Below are positions 41,828 through 50,259 of a DNA stretch of 64,000 bases, in pieces (the stretch's first letter is position 1; each line of letters begins with the position of its first letter). Origin of the DNA: Flavobacterium geliluteum (GTDB lineage Bacteria; Bacteroidota; Bacteroidia; Flavobacteriales; Flavobacteriaceae); assembly GCF_017948595.1 (NCBI RefSeq), contig NZ_JAGFBV010000001.1, positions 124,001-188,000 on the forward strand, read 5' to 3'. The notes beneath the pieces are model-generated. The model worked only from the letters and a program-made list of their open reading frames with translations, was not told the origin of the DNA and did not search any database. The position numbers and the translations under genes were made by a program.

Positions 41828-41854
41828 AGCCGATTTGAATTGTCAAATCGGCTT
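41825..41854. terminator. Bidirectional terminator between DUF4249 and the unknown lipoprotein
   Basis: AAAGCCGATTTG (41825-41836) and CAAATCGGCTTT (41843-41854) form a perfect 12-bp stem with a 6-base loop. The left arm overlaps the DUF4249 stop codon. The convergent gene ends at 41876. Confidence 0.82.
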
Positions 41855-41875
41855 TACAGTTGTTTTTAAAAGTTT

Positions 41876-43204
41876 TTATTTTTCAAAAGCTTTTATGAAA
41901 TCCTCAAATTTAGTTTCAAAGTTGCTGAATCCTTCTGAGAAATAAGCACTCATTTCTACTTCTGTGTTATCACTGAATTTTAAATATAAATTTTCGTCAT
42001 AATATTGAATTAGAGTACCTCCGTTTTGGTTATAACTCCAATATCCACCATATGTAGAAGATGGATCTACTGTCCATATATCACTCATTAATTTATAAGA
42101 ATATCCTTTTTCTGCTCTTTTAACTAAATCTGCTATTTTTGTGCCATCTTTTTTAGAAACTAAAATTAACTTAAAGTTTTTATTGAAATTAGCTACATTT
42201 CCTTGTGCAAGTTTAACTTGGTAAGCATTAATATCTGTAAAATAAGTTTTTGTTTGATAGTCAACTTTAGGTAAGCTTTTTTCTAATGCAGCTTCTTCAC
42301 TTGCTTCAGTAGCTAAATCCATGTCTGCAACGATAACAAAATTGTCCATTAATTGGATCAATCCATTAGCCTTACCTCTGTATTGAACAAGTTCATCGTT
42401 GTCTATTAAACCATCAATGTTTGCAGTGCTTCCTGAATTAAAAGAAATTAAATTTTTTCCATTGAAAGTAAGAGAAGCTTTTGAAATGTTTTCTGTAGCT
42501 TTTGAACCACTCATTTCCCAGGTATAACCGTCGTTTAAGGTCATCTTGTATGTAAACTCATTCGGAACTTCTTTTCCGTTAGCGTATTTTGCAGTTTGTT
42601 TAAAAGTTGCAGCTTCTTTACTATCAATCGTCAAAACAGCATCAGCTGATGTTGGTAAAAAGAAATGATCATTTGTTTCAACATTTGTTTCCCAATTGTA
42701 GCTATCTTGAAGATCAACTTTTATGTCAGAAGAAACACTATTTGTTGAAAATGTAGCGTTATTTGAAGTTTGAGATTCTTTAGCAGGGAAAACAAATTTC
42801 AATTCTGTAGTTGAAGCTGTTTTGTCCCATTTTTGTCCTGCGTTATTCCACGTGTAAACACCATAAACACCTGATACATTGATGATGTCTTCAACTTCAT
42901 TGTCATTTTTTCCGTTAAAAATATCAACAGAACTAATATCCAATAATGTGTTTAAATTTTCTATTGCTTCAATGGCACTAGAGCTTTTTGTTTTGTCTAA
43001 TTGAACTAACATTTCATTAGCTTCTGCTTCTAATTTTACTTTTTGCTCAGCAGGAGTTAATTTTGAGTAAGGTTGTTTCATAATAGTAGCAATTTGTTCT
43101 GCTAAAGTTTCGTCAGTAGGAGTAGTTTCTGGACTGTCTTCACTTGAGCATGAAATTGCTAGTTGAGAAATAATTAATGAGAATAAAAATAATTTTTTAA
43201 TCAT
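41876..43204 (-). CDS. Hypothetical lipoprotein
   Basis: A 442-residue predicted lipoprotein with signal MIKKLFLFSLIISQLAISCSS. I chose the ATG at 43204; a longer frame opens at 43255 but adds a non-signal N-terminus. After an Asp/Glu/Thr-rich linker (EDSPETTPTDET) come helical (about 30-100) and beta-rich (about 110-430) parts, including VYGVYTWNNAGQKWDKTAS and SDIWTVDPSSTYGGYW. I do not recognise a family. It has no neighbour on its strand and is separated from DUF4249 by a shared terminator. Confidence 0.65.
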   Translation of the reverse strand: MIKKLFLFSLIISQLAISCSSEDSPETTPTDETLAEQIATIMKQPYSKLTPAEQKVKLEAEANEMLVQLDKTKSSSAIEAIENLNTLLDISSVDIFNGKNDNEVEDIINVSGVYGVYTWNNAGQKWDKTASTTELKFVFPAKESQTSNNATFSTNSVSSDIKVDLQDSYNWETNVETNDHFFLPTSADAVLTIDSKEAATFKQTAKYANGKEVPNEFTYKMTLNDGYTWEMSGSKATENISKASLTFNGKNLISFNSGSTANIDGLIDNDELVQYRGKANGLIQLMDNFVIVADMDLATEASEEAALEKSLPKVDYQTKTYFTDINAYQVKLAQGNVANFNKNFKLILVSKKDGTKIADLVKRAEKGYSYKLMSDIWTVDPSSTYGGYWSYNQNGGTLIQYYDENLYLKFSDNTEVEMSAYFSEGFSNFETKFEDFIKAFEK

Positions 43205-43359
43205 GGGTTGGTTTTTAAATAAATGAATTTTTTGTTTCAAAACGCGAATGTACAATTTACAATTGTATTTTATTTACGGAAAACCATAATAATGTAGACT
43301 TTTTTTTAATAAAATCATTTGATGAAAATTATCGTACTTATATTCAAGGATAAGTTTTT

Positions 43360-43367
43360 TACCTTTG
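43360..43367 (+). promoter_or_regulatory. Candidate -7 element for the hydrolase gene
   Basis: TACCTTTG, exact TAnnTTTG, 29 bases upstream of the ATG at 43397. Confidence 0.5.
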
Positions 43368-43396
43368 TGATAAGTTTAAAATAAATTAAAGTAATT

Positions 43397-44161
43397 ATGC
43401 TCTACTCAAAAATAGAAGGCGAAGGAAAGCCATTTATAATCATGCATGGGTTTCTGGGAATGTCTGATAATTGGAAAACCCTTGCAGGACAATATGTTGA
43501 GGCAGGATTTCAGGTTCATTTGTTAGATTTACGCAATCATGGACGCAGTTTTCATTCGGATGAATGGTCGTATGAGGCGATGGTGCAGGATGTATTCGAG
43601 TATTGTCAGGCTCATCAACTAACAAAAATTGATATTCTTGGTCATTCTATGGGCGGTAAAGTGGCGATGCTTTTTGCAACGACACATTCAGATATTGTAG
43701 ATAAATTGATTGTGGCTGATATTGGTCCGAGATTTTATAAACCACATCATCAGGATATTTTGGCGGGATTGAATGCTGTTGATTTTTCTGTACAACCTAG
43801 CCGCAATGATGTTGAAGCTATTTTGACTCAATATGTTCCTGATTTTGGAACGCGTCAGTTTTTGATGAAAAATTTATATTGGAAAGAACCTGGGCAATTG
43901 GCTTTTAGATTTAATTTGCCTGTTTTTAATAATAATTTAGAGGCTATCGGAAAAGCATTGGCAGAAGGTTTGGTATTCGAAAAAGAGACATTGTTTATCA
44001 GAGGCGGAGCATCAGGCTACATTGCGGATTCTGATTTTGATGCGATTCGTCAACATTTTCCAAAAGCAAAATTCGAAACGATTCCAAATGCGGGTCATTG
44101 GCTTCATGCCGAAAATCCTAAAATGTTTTTTGAATTGACAACGGAGTTTCTAAAAGAGTAA
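43397..44161 (+). CDS. Alpha/beta hydrolase (YbfF-like)
   Basis: A 254-residue alpha/beta hydrolase. GHSMGG contains the nucleophile S84; the oxyanion motif is MHGFLG near residues 16-21; the acid is probably in the ADIGP or DSDF region, and the histidine lies in NAGHWLHAENP near the C-terminus. HLLDLRNHGRS is typical of the YbfF and epoxide-hydrolase-like group. No signal peptide is present, so it acts in the cytoplasm. The substrate is unknown. Confidence 0.88.
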   Translation: MLYSKIEGEGKPFIIMHGFLGMSDNWKTLAGQYVEAGFQVHLLDLRNHGRSFHSDEWSYEAMVQDVFEYCQAHQLTKIDILGHSMGGKVAMLFATTHSDIVDKLIVADIGPRFYKPHHQDILAGLNAVDFSVQPSRNDVEAILTQYVPDFGTRQFLMKNLYWKEPGQLAFRFNLPVFNNNLEAIGKALAEGLVFEKETLFIRGGASGYIADSDFDAIRQHFPKAKFETIPNAGHWLHAENPKMFFELTTEFLKE

Positions 44162-44304
44162 ATTTCTCTCAACACAAATTAAAGCATTAGATTTTTTAGA
44201 AAATTCTGAATAGTATAGTTTTTTAATCTGCGGTAAAAAACAGAAATTGAATAGTTGGTACATCTAAAATTGCTTATATTTATTAAAAATTTAAAATAAA
44301 AAAT

Positions 44305-44646
44305 ATGAAATTATTGATTAGACTTGTTGTTACGGCGCTTTTGGTTTTGCTTATAGGTCATTTTTTGCCGGGTGTTCATGTCGTTAGTTTTACTACGGCG
44401 ATCATTGTGGCAATTGTTTTAGGATTACTAAATCTTTTTATAAAACCAATATTAGTTATTTTGACTTTGCCGGTAACGGTCATTACTTTAGGTTTGTTTT
44501 TACTGGTGATTAATGCTATTATAATTTTGCTTTGTACACATATCGTAGGAGGATTTCATGTCGATACATTCCTGACGGCATTGATCTTTAGTGTGCTGTT
44601 GTCTGTACTTCAGTCGATTGCAAATGCAATTATCGGAGAAGATTAA
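44305..44646 (+). CDS. Phage-holin-superfamily IV membrane protein (YvlD-like)
   Basis: A 113-residue protein with four membrane segments. The stretch AIVLGLLNLFIKPILVILTLPVTVITLGLFLLVINA is the signature of the YvlD/holin superfamily IV family, common in bacterial chromosomes and not evidence of a phage. Function unknown. It is monocistronic between the hydrolase and tig. A strong inverted repeat follows at 44707-44741. Confidence 0.85.
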   Translation: MKLLIRLVVTALLVLLIGHFLPGVHVVSFTTAIIVAIVLGLLNLFIKPILVILTLPVTVITLGLFLLVINAIIILLCTHIVGGFHVDTFLTALIFSVLLSVLQSIANAIIGED

Positions 44647-44706
44647 GAATTTAAAAATAGAAAGCACCTTTTAAACGTCTTCAAATACAATAGGTTAAAA
44701 ACTTGG

Positions 44707-44741
44707 TTGGGTTGCAAAAATTTTATAATTTTGCAACCCAA
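44707..44741. promoter_or_regulatory. 13-bp inverted repeat overlapping the tig promoter
   Basis: TTGGGTTGCAAAA (44707-44719) and TTTTGCAACCCAA (44729-44741) are exact reverse complements with a 9-base loop. TAATTTTG (44726-44733), a TAnnTTTG match, lies across the right arm, and TTG triplets at 44703 and 44707 could be the -33. It may be both the terminator of the holin-like gene and the promoter or operator of tig. Confidence 0.5.
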
Positions 44742-44767
44742 TTTTATTATGTAAATTAAAGAAGAAG

Positions 44768-46090
44768 ATGGATATTAAAAGAGTAGCAACAGACGCTGTG
44801 ACTGAAACGATTGTAATGACAGTTGTTCACATGGATTATAAAGGTCAAGTAGCAAAAAGAATAAACGAAAAAATGCCTTTGGCTACTGTTAAAGGTTTTA
44901 GAAAAGGACAAGTGCCAAAAGATCTTGTTGAAAAACAATACGGAAAGGCCATTAAACAAGAAGAAGTTAAGAAAGTAGTTGATTTGGCTTTGGAGCGTTT
45001 TATTCAATCTGAAAGACTAAATCTTTTAGGAACTCCTCTTCCTAAAGAAAACGAAAACTTTGATTGGGATGCTGAAGAGCTAACTTTTGAGTACGAAATT
45101 GGTTTGGTTCCTAACTTCGAAATCAATTTGGAAGCAGAGAATAATATCGTAAAATATATCGTTACTGCTGATGATAAATTAATTGACGGACAGGTAGAGC
45201 GCATCCAAAAACAATTTGGAAAAGCAATTCCACAAGAAGTGGTAGCTGCAGATTCAGATTTGACAGGCACTTTCTCAAACGAAGAAAAAGGCATCAATAA
45301 TACAACTACAATTTCAGTTTCAACTTTCAACAAAGCTGCCGGAGATCAATTTATAGGTAAAAAAGTTGGGGATGTAATTGCTGTAAGCACAAAAGGTTTA
45401 TTTGAAGACGATCACCAATTAATGGATTACTTAAAAGTAGCTCATGATGATGTTCATGGTTTAGATGTTGAAGTAAACTTTACTATCGAGGCTATCAACG
45501 GAGCTGAATTGGCTGAATTGAACCAAGAGTTGTTTGATAAACTTTTTGGCGAAGGAAAAGTAGCTTCATTAGAAGATTTGAAAGCAAAAATTAAAGAAGA
45601 TGCTGAAGCGCAATTTGCACAACAAGCAGATCAAAAATTATTGTTAGACGTTCAGGATTTTCTGATTGAAAGCACAAAATTTGATTTACCGGCAGAATTC
45701 CTTAAAAAATGGTTACAAACAGTTGGAGAGAAAAAACTTTCTGCTGAAGAAGCTGAAGTAGAATACGCAAGATCTGAAAAAGGATTGCGTTTTCAATTGA
45801 TTGAAGGGAAAGCAATGGCTCAAAGCAATATCCAAATTACATTTGAAGATTTGAAAGCATTTACAACAAACGCAATCAAACAACAAATGGCTCAATTTGG
45901 TCAAACAAACCCAACTGACGAAGAAGTACAAGGAATCGTGGCTAGAGTTTTGTCTAACCAAGAAGAAGTAAAAAGACTTTCTGAGCAAGTTGTAGCTGAG
46001 AAATTGTTGGAAGTTTTTAAAGAAAAAGCAAACCCAACAACAAAAGAAGTTACTTACGAAGAATTTATTGCCGCTTCTTACGGAGAATAA
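44768..46090 (+). CDS. tig: Trigger factor
   Basis: A 440-residue ribosome-associated chaperone. The N-terminal ribosome-binding motif reads FRKGQVPKDLVEKQYG near residues 38-53. The middle region, where an FKBP-type prolyl isomerase domain should lie (about 150-245), is weakly conserved. The C-terminal helical arms (about 250-430) form the substrate cradle. The gene precedes clpP and clpX, an arrangement conserved in many bacteria, though separated here by 327 bases and a terminator. Confidence 0.92.
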   Translation: MDIKRVATDAVTETIVMTVVHMDYKGQVAKRINEKMPLATVKGFRKGQVPKDLVEKQYGKAIKQEEVKKVVDLALERFIQSERLNLLGTPLPKENENFDWDAEELTFEYEIGLVPNFEINLEAENNIVKYIVTADDKLIDGQVERIQKQFGKAIPQEVVAADSDLTGTFSNEEKGINNTTTISVSTFNKAAGDQFIGKKVGDVIAVSTKGLFEDDHQLMDYLKVAHDDVHGLDVEVNFTIEAINGAELAELNQELFDKLFGEGKVASLEDLKAKIKEDAEAQFAQQADQKLLLDVQDFLIESTKFDLPAEFLKKWLQTVGEKKLSAEEAEVEYARSEKGLRFQLIEGKAMAQSNIQITFEDLKAFTTNAIKQQMAQFGQTNPTDEEVQGIVARVLSNQEEVKRLSEQVVAEKLLEVFKEKANPTTKEVTYEEFIAASYGE

Positions 46091-46212
46091 TTTTGAATAA
46101 AGGTCAGAAGAAAGTAGTAAAGTCAAAAAATACAGACGAAAACTTTAGTTGTTTTTATTTGAAATTTTAAGATTTTATTACAGATACTGAAAGATAAAAA
46201 ATAGTTATATTT

Positions 46213-46251
46213 GAGCGTCAAGAGAAATTTTCCTTTGACGCTCATTTTTTT
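46213..46251 (+). terminator. Rho-independent terminator of tig
   Basis: GAGCGTCAA (46213-46221) and TTGACGCTC (46235-46243) form a 9-bp stem with a 13-base loop, then ATTTTTTT. It lies 123 bases after the tig stop codon. The 327-base gap 46091-46417 otherwise holds the clpP promoter candidate and a repetitive leader, with no gene seen. Confidence 0.8.
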
Positions 46252-46326
46252 GTTTCAGGCTTTTATAGTTTTTGTTTTATTTGGAAAAGCAAAGCAACTT
46301 TAAAATTGAAACAAAAAGAAGACAAA

Positions 46327-46359
46327 TTGACATCCTCGTGTAAAAAGGTATGAACTTTG
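46327..46359 (+). promoter_or_regulatory. Candidate promoter of clpP
   Basis: TTG at 46327 and GAACTTTG at 46352-46359 (one mismatch to TAnnTTTG), separated by 22 bases. The leader to the ATG at 46418 would be about 55 bases and contains AGTCTC/GAGACT, a 6-bp inverted repeat. Confidence 0.35.
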
Positions 46360-46417
46360 TTTGATAGGTTTAAGTCTCTTTTGAGACTTTGGACTTTCAA
46401 ACTTTTAAACTAAAAAT

Positions 46418-47092
46418 ATGAACTACGGTAAAGAATTTAAAAAATTTGCTACAAAGCACCAAGGAGTAAACGCTATGTACTACGATAAGATCGTAGCAGC
46501 GATGAATCCTACCAATATGACTCCTTACATTATCGAAGAGCGTCAGTTGAATATTTCTCAATTGGATGTTTTTTCAAGATTAATGATGGACAGAATTATC
46601 TTTTTAGGGACTGGTATCGACGATCAAATCGCCAATATCGTTCAGGCGCAATTATTATTTTTAGAAAGTGCCGATGCTTCAAAAGACATTCAAATATACC
46701 TAAATTCTCCGGGAGGAAGCGTTTACGCAGGATTAGGAATTTATGACACGATGCAATACATCAAGCCAGATGTGGCTACAATTTGTACAGGTATGGCAGC
46801 CTCAATGGGAGCTGTTTTATTGTGTGCAGGAGCAGCAGGAAAACGTTCGGCTTTGCCGCACTCGAGAGTAATGATTCACCAACCATCAGGAGGAGCACAA
46901 GGAGTTGCGACTGACATGGAAATCAATTTACGCGAAATGTTGAAACTGAAAGATGAGTTGTACAATATTATTTCGCATCATTCAGGACAAACTTTTGACA
47001 GAGTGCATAAAGACAGTGAACGTGATTACTGGATGAAAGCTGACGAAGCAAAAGAATACGGAATGATTGACGAAGTGTTGAGAAGAGGATAA
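46418..47092 (+). CDS. clpP: ATP-dependent Clp protease proteolytic subunit
   Basis: A 224-residue serine peptidase. The triad is S129 in GMAASMGA, H154 in MIHQPSGG and D203 in KDSERDYW. It forms the barrel of ClpXP and degrades unfolded or tagged proteins delivered by ClpX, encoded 161 bases downstream. The N-terminus is about 30 residues longer than that of the E. coli mature form, with MNYGKEFKKFATKHQGVN before the core, consistent with a propeptide. Confidence 0.96.
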   Translation: MNYGKEFKKFATKHQGVNAMYYDKIVAAMNPTNMTPYIIEERQLNISQLDVFSRLMMDRIIFLGTGIDDQIANIVQAQLLFLESADASKDIQIYLNSPGGSVYAGLGIYDTMQYIKPDVATICTGMAASMGAVLLCAGAAGKRSALPHSRVMIHQPSGGAQGVATDMEINLREMLKLKDELYNIISHHSGQTFDRVHKDSERDYWMKADEAKEYGMIDEVLRRG

Positions 47093-47184
47093 TTTTTTAA
47101 GGTTCAAAGTTACAAAGGCACTGAGGTTCTGAGTGCTTCTTCTTTGAGATTAAAAAAGAATATAAAAATAAAAAGTGTAAAGAG

Positions 47185-47245
47185 GCTAAGTTTCTGGGAT
47201 TAGAAAAAAATCTTAGAAACTTAGTAGCTTAGCAACTTAGTAACT
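47185..47245 (+). repeat. CTTAG-rich imperfect repeat in the clpX leader
   Basis: Within the 161-base clpP-clpX gap, GCTAAGTTTCT (47185-47195) is the reverse complement of AGAAACTTAG plus context at 47215-47224, and CTTAG recurs (CTTAGAAACTTAGTAGCTTAGCAACTTAG). The stretch is repetitive and could form a hairpin just before the clpX ATG. Similar wording occurs in the clpP leader (GACTTTGGACTTTCAAAC). It may be a genome-wide intergenic repeat, which I cannot check here. Confidence 0.45.
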
Positions 47246-47253
47246 AAAAAAGA

Positions 47254-48486
47254 ATGGCTAAAGTAGTATTAGAATGTTCGTTTTGTGGAAGAAAGAAGCC
47301 AGAAACCAATTTATTAATTGCAGGGATTAATGCACATATTTGTGATAAGTGTATTGAGCAAGCACACGGAATTGTATTAGAAGAATTAAAATCAAGCGGA
47401 AGCGCAAAATTAGTTGGAGACTTAATATTAAAGAAACCAAAAGAAATTAGAGCTTTCTTAGATCAATACGTTATTGGTCAGGATCAGACCAAAAAAGTAA
47501 TGTCGGTTGCGGTTTACAATCACTACAAACGTTTAATGCAGCAGCAATTAGACGACGAAGTAGAGATTGAAAAAAGTAACATCATCATGGTGGGACAAAC
47601 CGGAACCGGAAAAACATTGGTCGCTAAAACGATCGCAAAAATGTTAGATGTTCCTTTGGCTATTGTTGATGCAACGGTACTTACAGAAGCAGGTTATGTG
47701 GGCGAAGATGTCGAAAGTATTTTGACACGTTTGCTGCAGGCTGCTGATTATGATGTAACCAAAGCCGAAAGAGGAATCGTTTTTATTGATGAAATTGATA
47801 AAATCGCCCGTAAGAGTGATAATCCATCGATAACACGTGATGTTTCGGGAGAAGGTGTGCAACAAGCATTATTGAAATTATTAGAAGGGACAGTTGTAAA
47901 TGTACCGCCAAAAGGAGGTCGTAAACATCCAGACCAAAAGTTTGTTGAGGTTAACACCCAAAACATTTTGTTTATTGCAGGTGGTGCTTTTGATGGAGTA
48001 GAACGTATTATTTCGAAACGTTTAAACCGTCAGGCTGTTGGATATTCTACCTCTAAAAATGTAGACAATATCGACAAAGACAATTTATTGCAATATATTA
48101 TTCCGAAGGACATTAAAGATTTCGGATTAATTCCGGAAATTATTGGTCGTTTACCAGTTTTGACACACATGGATCCTTTAGACAGAGAAACATTGCGTGC
48201 CATCCTGACACAGCCTAAAAATGCTCTGATCAAACAATATCAAAAGTTATTTTTGATGGATGAAGTAGAATTTAGCATTACCGATGAAGCATTAGATTTT
48301 ATTGTAGACAAAGCGTTAGAATACAAATTAGGAGCTCGTGGATTGCGTTCGTTATGCGAAGCGATTTTGACAGACGCCATGTACGAATTGCCAAGTTCAG
48401 ATGATAAAATACTAACAATTGACAGAGAATATGCTGAACATACTTTGAGTAAAAATTTACTAAAAAGAATGGAAATTGCTTCGTAA
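47254..48486 (+). CDS. clpX: ATP-dependent Clp protease ATP-binding subunit ClpX
   Basis: A 410-residue AAA+ unfoldase. The N-terminal zinc-binding domain has C8, C11, C30 and C33. Walker A is GQTGTGKT, Walker [12 protein letters not shown], the pore loop [10 protein letters not shown], the RKH loop [10 protein letters not shown] and the sensor-2 segment [12 protein letters not shown]. It partners with ClpP. All motifs are intact. Confidence 0.97.
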   Translation: MAKVVLECSFCGRKKPETNLLIAGINAHICDKCIEQAHGIVLEELKSSGSAKLVGDLILKKPKEIRAFLDQYVIGQDQTKKVMSVAVYNHYKRLMQQQLDDEVEIEKSNIIMVGQTGTGKTLVAKTIAKMLDVPLAIVDATVLTEAGYVGEDVESILTRLLQAADYDVTKAERGIVFIDEIDKIARKSDNPSITRDVSGEGVQQALLKLLEGTVVNVPPKGGRKHPDQKFVEVNTQNILFIAGGAFDGVERIISKRLNRQAVGYSTSKNVDNIDKDNLLQYIIPKDIKDFGLIPEIIGRLPVLTHMDPLDRETLRAILTQPKNALIKQYQKLFLMDEVEFSITDEALDFIVDKALEYKLGARGLRSLCEAILTDAMYELPSSDDKILTIDREYAEHTLSKNLLKRMEIAS

Positions 48487-48512
48487 TTAGCAATTGATTT
48501 CGATATAATTCT

Positions 48513-48547
48513 AAAAACCTGCTTCTTTACTGGAGTAGGTTTTTTTT
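48513..48547 (+). terminator. Terminator of clpX
   Basis: AAAACCTGCTTC and GGAGTAGGTTTT form a stem with one mismatch and a wobble pair, followed by a long T-run, 26 bases after the clpX stop codon. Confidence 0.7.
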
Positions 48548-48615
48548 GCATTTTTTTAAATGGCTTTCGACCTTTCTTCTAGTTTTAAAAATGATGAAAA
48601 CTAAACGTTCTCTTT

Positions 48616-48681
48616 AGCCCTGATCGTAACGGCATCCTATTGTTGCGGGGTTCGCAACAATAGATATAGTGAAGAGCAGGA
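48616..48681 (+). repeat. REP-like hairpin element, copy A
   Basis: A perfect 11-bp stem CTATTGTTGCG/CGCAACAATAG (48637-48647, 48653-48663) with loop GGGTT. It is flanked by AGCCCTGATCGTAACGGCAT on the left and GATATAGTGAAGAGCAGGA on the right. A second copy with the same stem length, loop and ATCC...GAT borders lies in reverse orientation at 54043-54106. This is not a terminator of clpX, which has its own. Confidence 0.65.
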
Positions 48682-48724
48682 GGAGTCGTGTTGTTGAAAC
48701 CAGATTTCCTGCTTCTGAAAAAAA

Positions 48725-49690
48725 CTACTGCACCCTAAACTTCTCCCGATATTCAATGGGTTTCATTCCGACCATTTTATAAAAAACCTTTCGGAATGCT
48801 TTTGGGTCAGTGTAACCTATTTTTTCGATGATCTCAGAAATCGAAAGTTGGGTTTGTTCGAGATATTTTTTAGAACTTTCTACGCGTATATTTTGTAAAT
48901 ATTCAATAGGAGGAATTCCGGTAACTTGCTTAAATCGTCGGGTCATGTTTCGGGTACTGGCGGGAATGTCTTTGGTGATTTCCTCTAGTTTTTCAATAGT
49001 GCTGTATTGATTTTCGATTTTTTGCTGCAGCATGGCTACCAGATTGTCGTTGTGCAAATGATTGGGTCTAAAAGTACTGAAATAGCTTTGCTTGTAGCGG
49101 TTTAAATCAATAGAGAAAATCTTTGCAATCTGAACGGCAATTTCGTTTCCGCAATATTTCTGAACCAGCAAAATCAGTAAATGAAACGTTGACGTCGAGC
49201 CGCCACTGGTATATAAACTTCCATCTGCCGTTAATGTTTCCTCCGATTTTAATTTTACTAACGGAAAAGCTTTTGTAAAGGCACTACAGGCATCAACATG
49301 TGTAGTAGCGAGTTTCTCGTTAAGTAGTCCAGAAGCGGCAAACAAAAAAGCGCCCGTACAAAAACTCGCCAGTTCTGCTCCAGACCGATGTTGCTTTTGT
49401 AACCAGGGAATAAACATTTTATTCTTGGCAATCATCTCACTCATGTTGTCGGTGGTAAAAGCGGGAATCAAAATGAGGTCTAAATTTACATCTGAATCCT
49501 GAATAGACCGCACTTCATAACCAAAGAGCTGTTTCTGAGTTATTTGCTCAGCCGATTGAAAAGTCATTATTTCAAAAGGCTTTTCGTTTTCGTTATGTAG
49601 TTTATTGGTCGTTTCAAAAACTTCTAAAATGGCTGCTATACTTAATAATTTATAGTCGTGCGGAATAATTAAACCTACTTTCTTACTCAT
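48725..49690 (-). CDS. GlxA-type transcriptional regulator (DJ-1/PfpI plus AraC domains)
   Basis: A 321-residue regulator. Residues about 1-190 form a DJ-1/PfpI-like domain with the cysteine C111 in ASFCTGAFLFAASGLL at the nucleophile position. Residues about 215-321 form an AraC-type helix-turn-helix pair ending KAFRKVFYKMVGMKPIEYREKF. Such proteins activate genes in response to small metabolites. The divergent gene is a VOC protein 131 bases away, a possible target. Confidence 0.9.
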   Translation of the reverse strand: MSKKVGLIIPHDYKLLSIAAILEVFETTNKLHNENEKPFEIMTFQSAEQITQKQLFGYEVRSIQDSDVNLDLILIPAFTTDNMSEMIAKNKMFIPWLQKQHRSGAELASFCTGAFLFAASGLLNEKLATTHVDACSAFTKAFPLVKLKSEETLTADGSLYTSGGSTSTFHLLILLVQKYCGNEIAVQIAKIFSIDLNRYKQSYFSTFRPNHLHNDNLVAMLQQKIENQYSTIEKLEEITKDIPASTRNMTRRFKQVTGIPPIEYLQNIRVESSKKYLEQTQLSISEIIEKIGYTDPKAFRKVFYKMVGMKPIEYREKFRVQ

Positions 49691-49821
49691 GATTTTAGCT
49701 TTTAGAATGTAACGAAGATATAAATTTTGTCTTAAATGACCCTAAAGTTGACTTTTTATGTAGTTTAATGTCGGTTTTGAAATTTTAAATTTGTCTTGAA
49801 TAATTTGTAATTTTATTAAAA

Positions 49822-50232
49822 ATGACAACAAAAATTTTCCTGAACCTTCCTGTTAAAGATTTAAATCGGACCATCGCATTTTTTACCCAATTAGGATTTT
49901 CGTTCAATCCAAAATTTACAAATGAAAAAGGCACTTGTTTGGTTATTGGCGAAAATAGTAATGTAATGCTTTTGGTTGAAGAGTTTTACAAAACCTTTAC
50001 TAAAAAGGAAATTTGCAATACCGCTACCACAAGCGAAGTTATTATTTCGATAGCTGTTGAAACTCGCGCACAAGTAGATGAAATGATCGAAAAAGTTATC
50101 AAGGCCGGTGGTTCAGAATACATGAAGGTGCAGGATTATGGCTGGATGTATCATCGCACTTTTCTGGATATGGATGGTCATCATTGGGAGGTTTTCTTTA
50201 TGGATGAAACTCAGATGCCACAGATGAATTAG
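49822..50232 (+). CDS. VOC family (glyoxalase-like) protein
   Basis: A 136-residue protein with the beta-alpha-beta-beta-beta repeat of the vicinal oxygen chelate superfamily. KIFLNLPVKDLNRTIAFFTQLGFSFNPKF at the start and DMDGHHWEVFFMD at the end are family patterns, with H and E as possible metal ligands. It is probably a bleomycin-resistance or glyoxalase-type fold of unknown substrate. A TAAATTTG promoter-like motif lies at 49786-49793. It opens a run of small VOC and SRPBCC genes to 52517. Confidence 0.85.
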   Translation: MTTKIFLNLPVKDLNRTIAFFTQLGFSFNPKFTNEKGTCLVIGENSNVMLLVEEFYKTFTKKEICNTATTSEVIISIAVETRAQVDEMIEKVIKAGGSEYMKVQDYGWMYHRTFLDMDGHHWEVFFMDETQMPQMN

Positions 50233-50259
50233 TGTTTTTTTAAACAAGAAATTTAAAGT

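Noticed and set aside
44305..44646. Holin-like gene as a prophage remnant
   Set aside because: This YvlD-like family is chromosomal in many bacteria and no phage genes or attachment sites are present nearby.
46206..46213. TATATTTG as a promoter of a small RNA
   Set aside because: The start site would fall inside the tig terminator hairpin immediately downstream, so it cannot produce a sensible transcript.
48637..48663. Element A as a tRNA arm or the clpX terminator
   Set aside because: It resembles a T-arm only in GGTTCG; there is no acceptor stem or anticodon arm. clpX has its own terminator at 48513-48547 and no T-run follows this hairpin.
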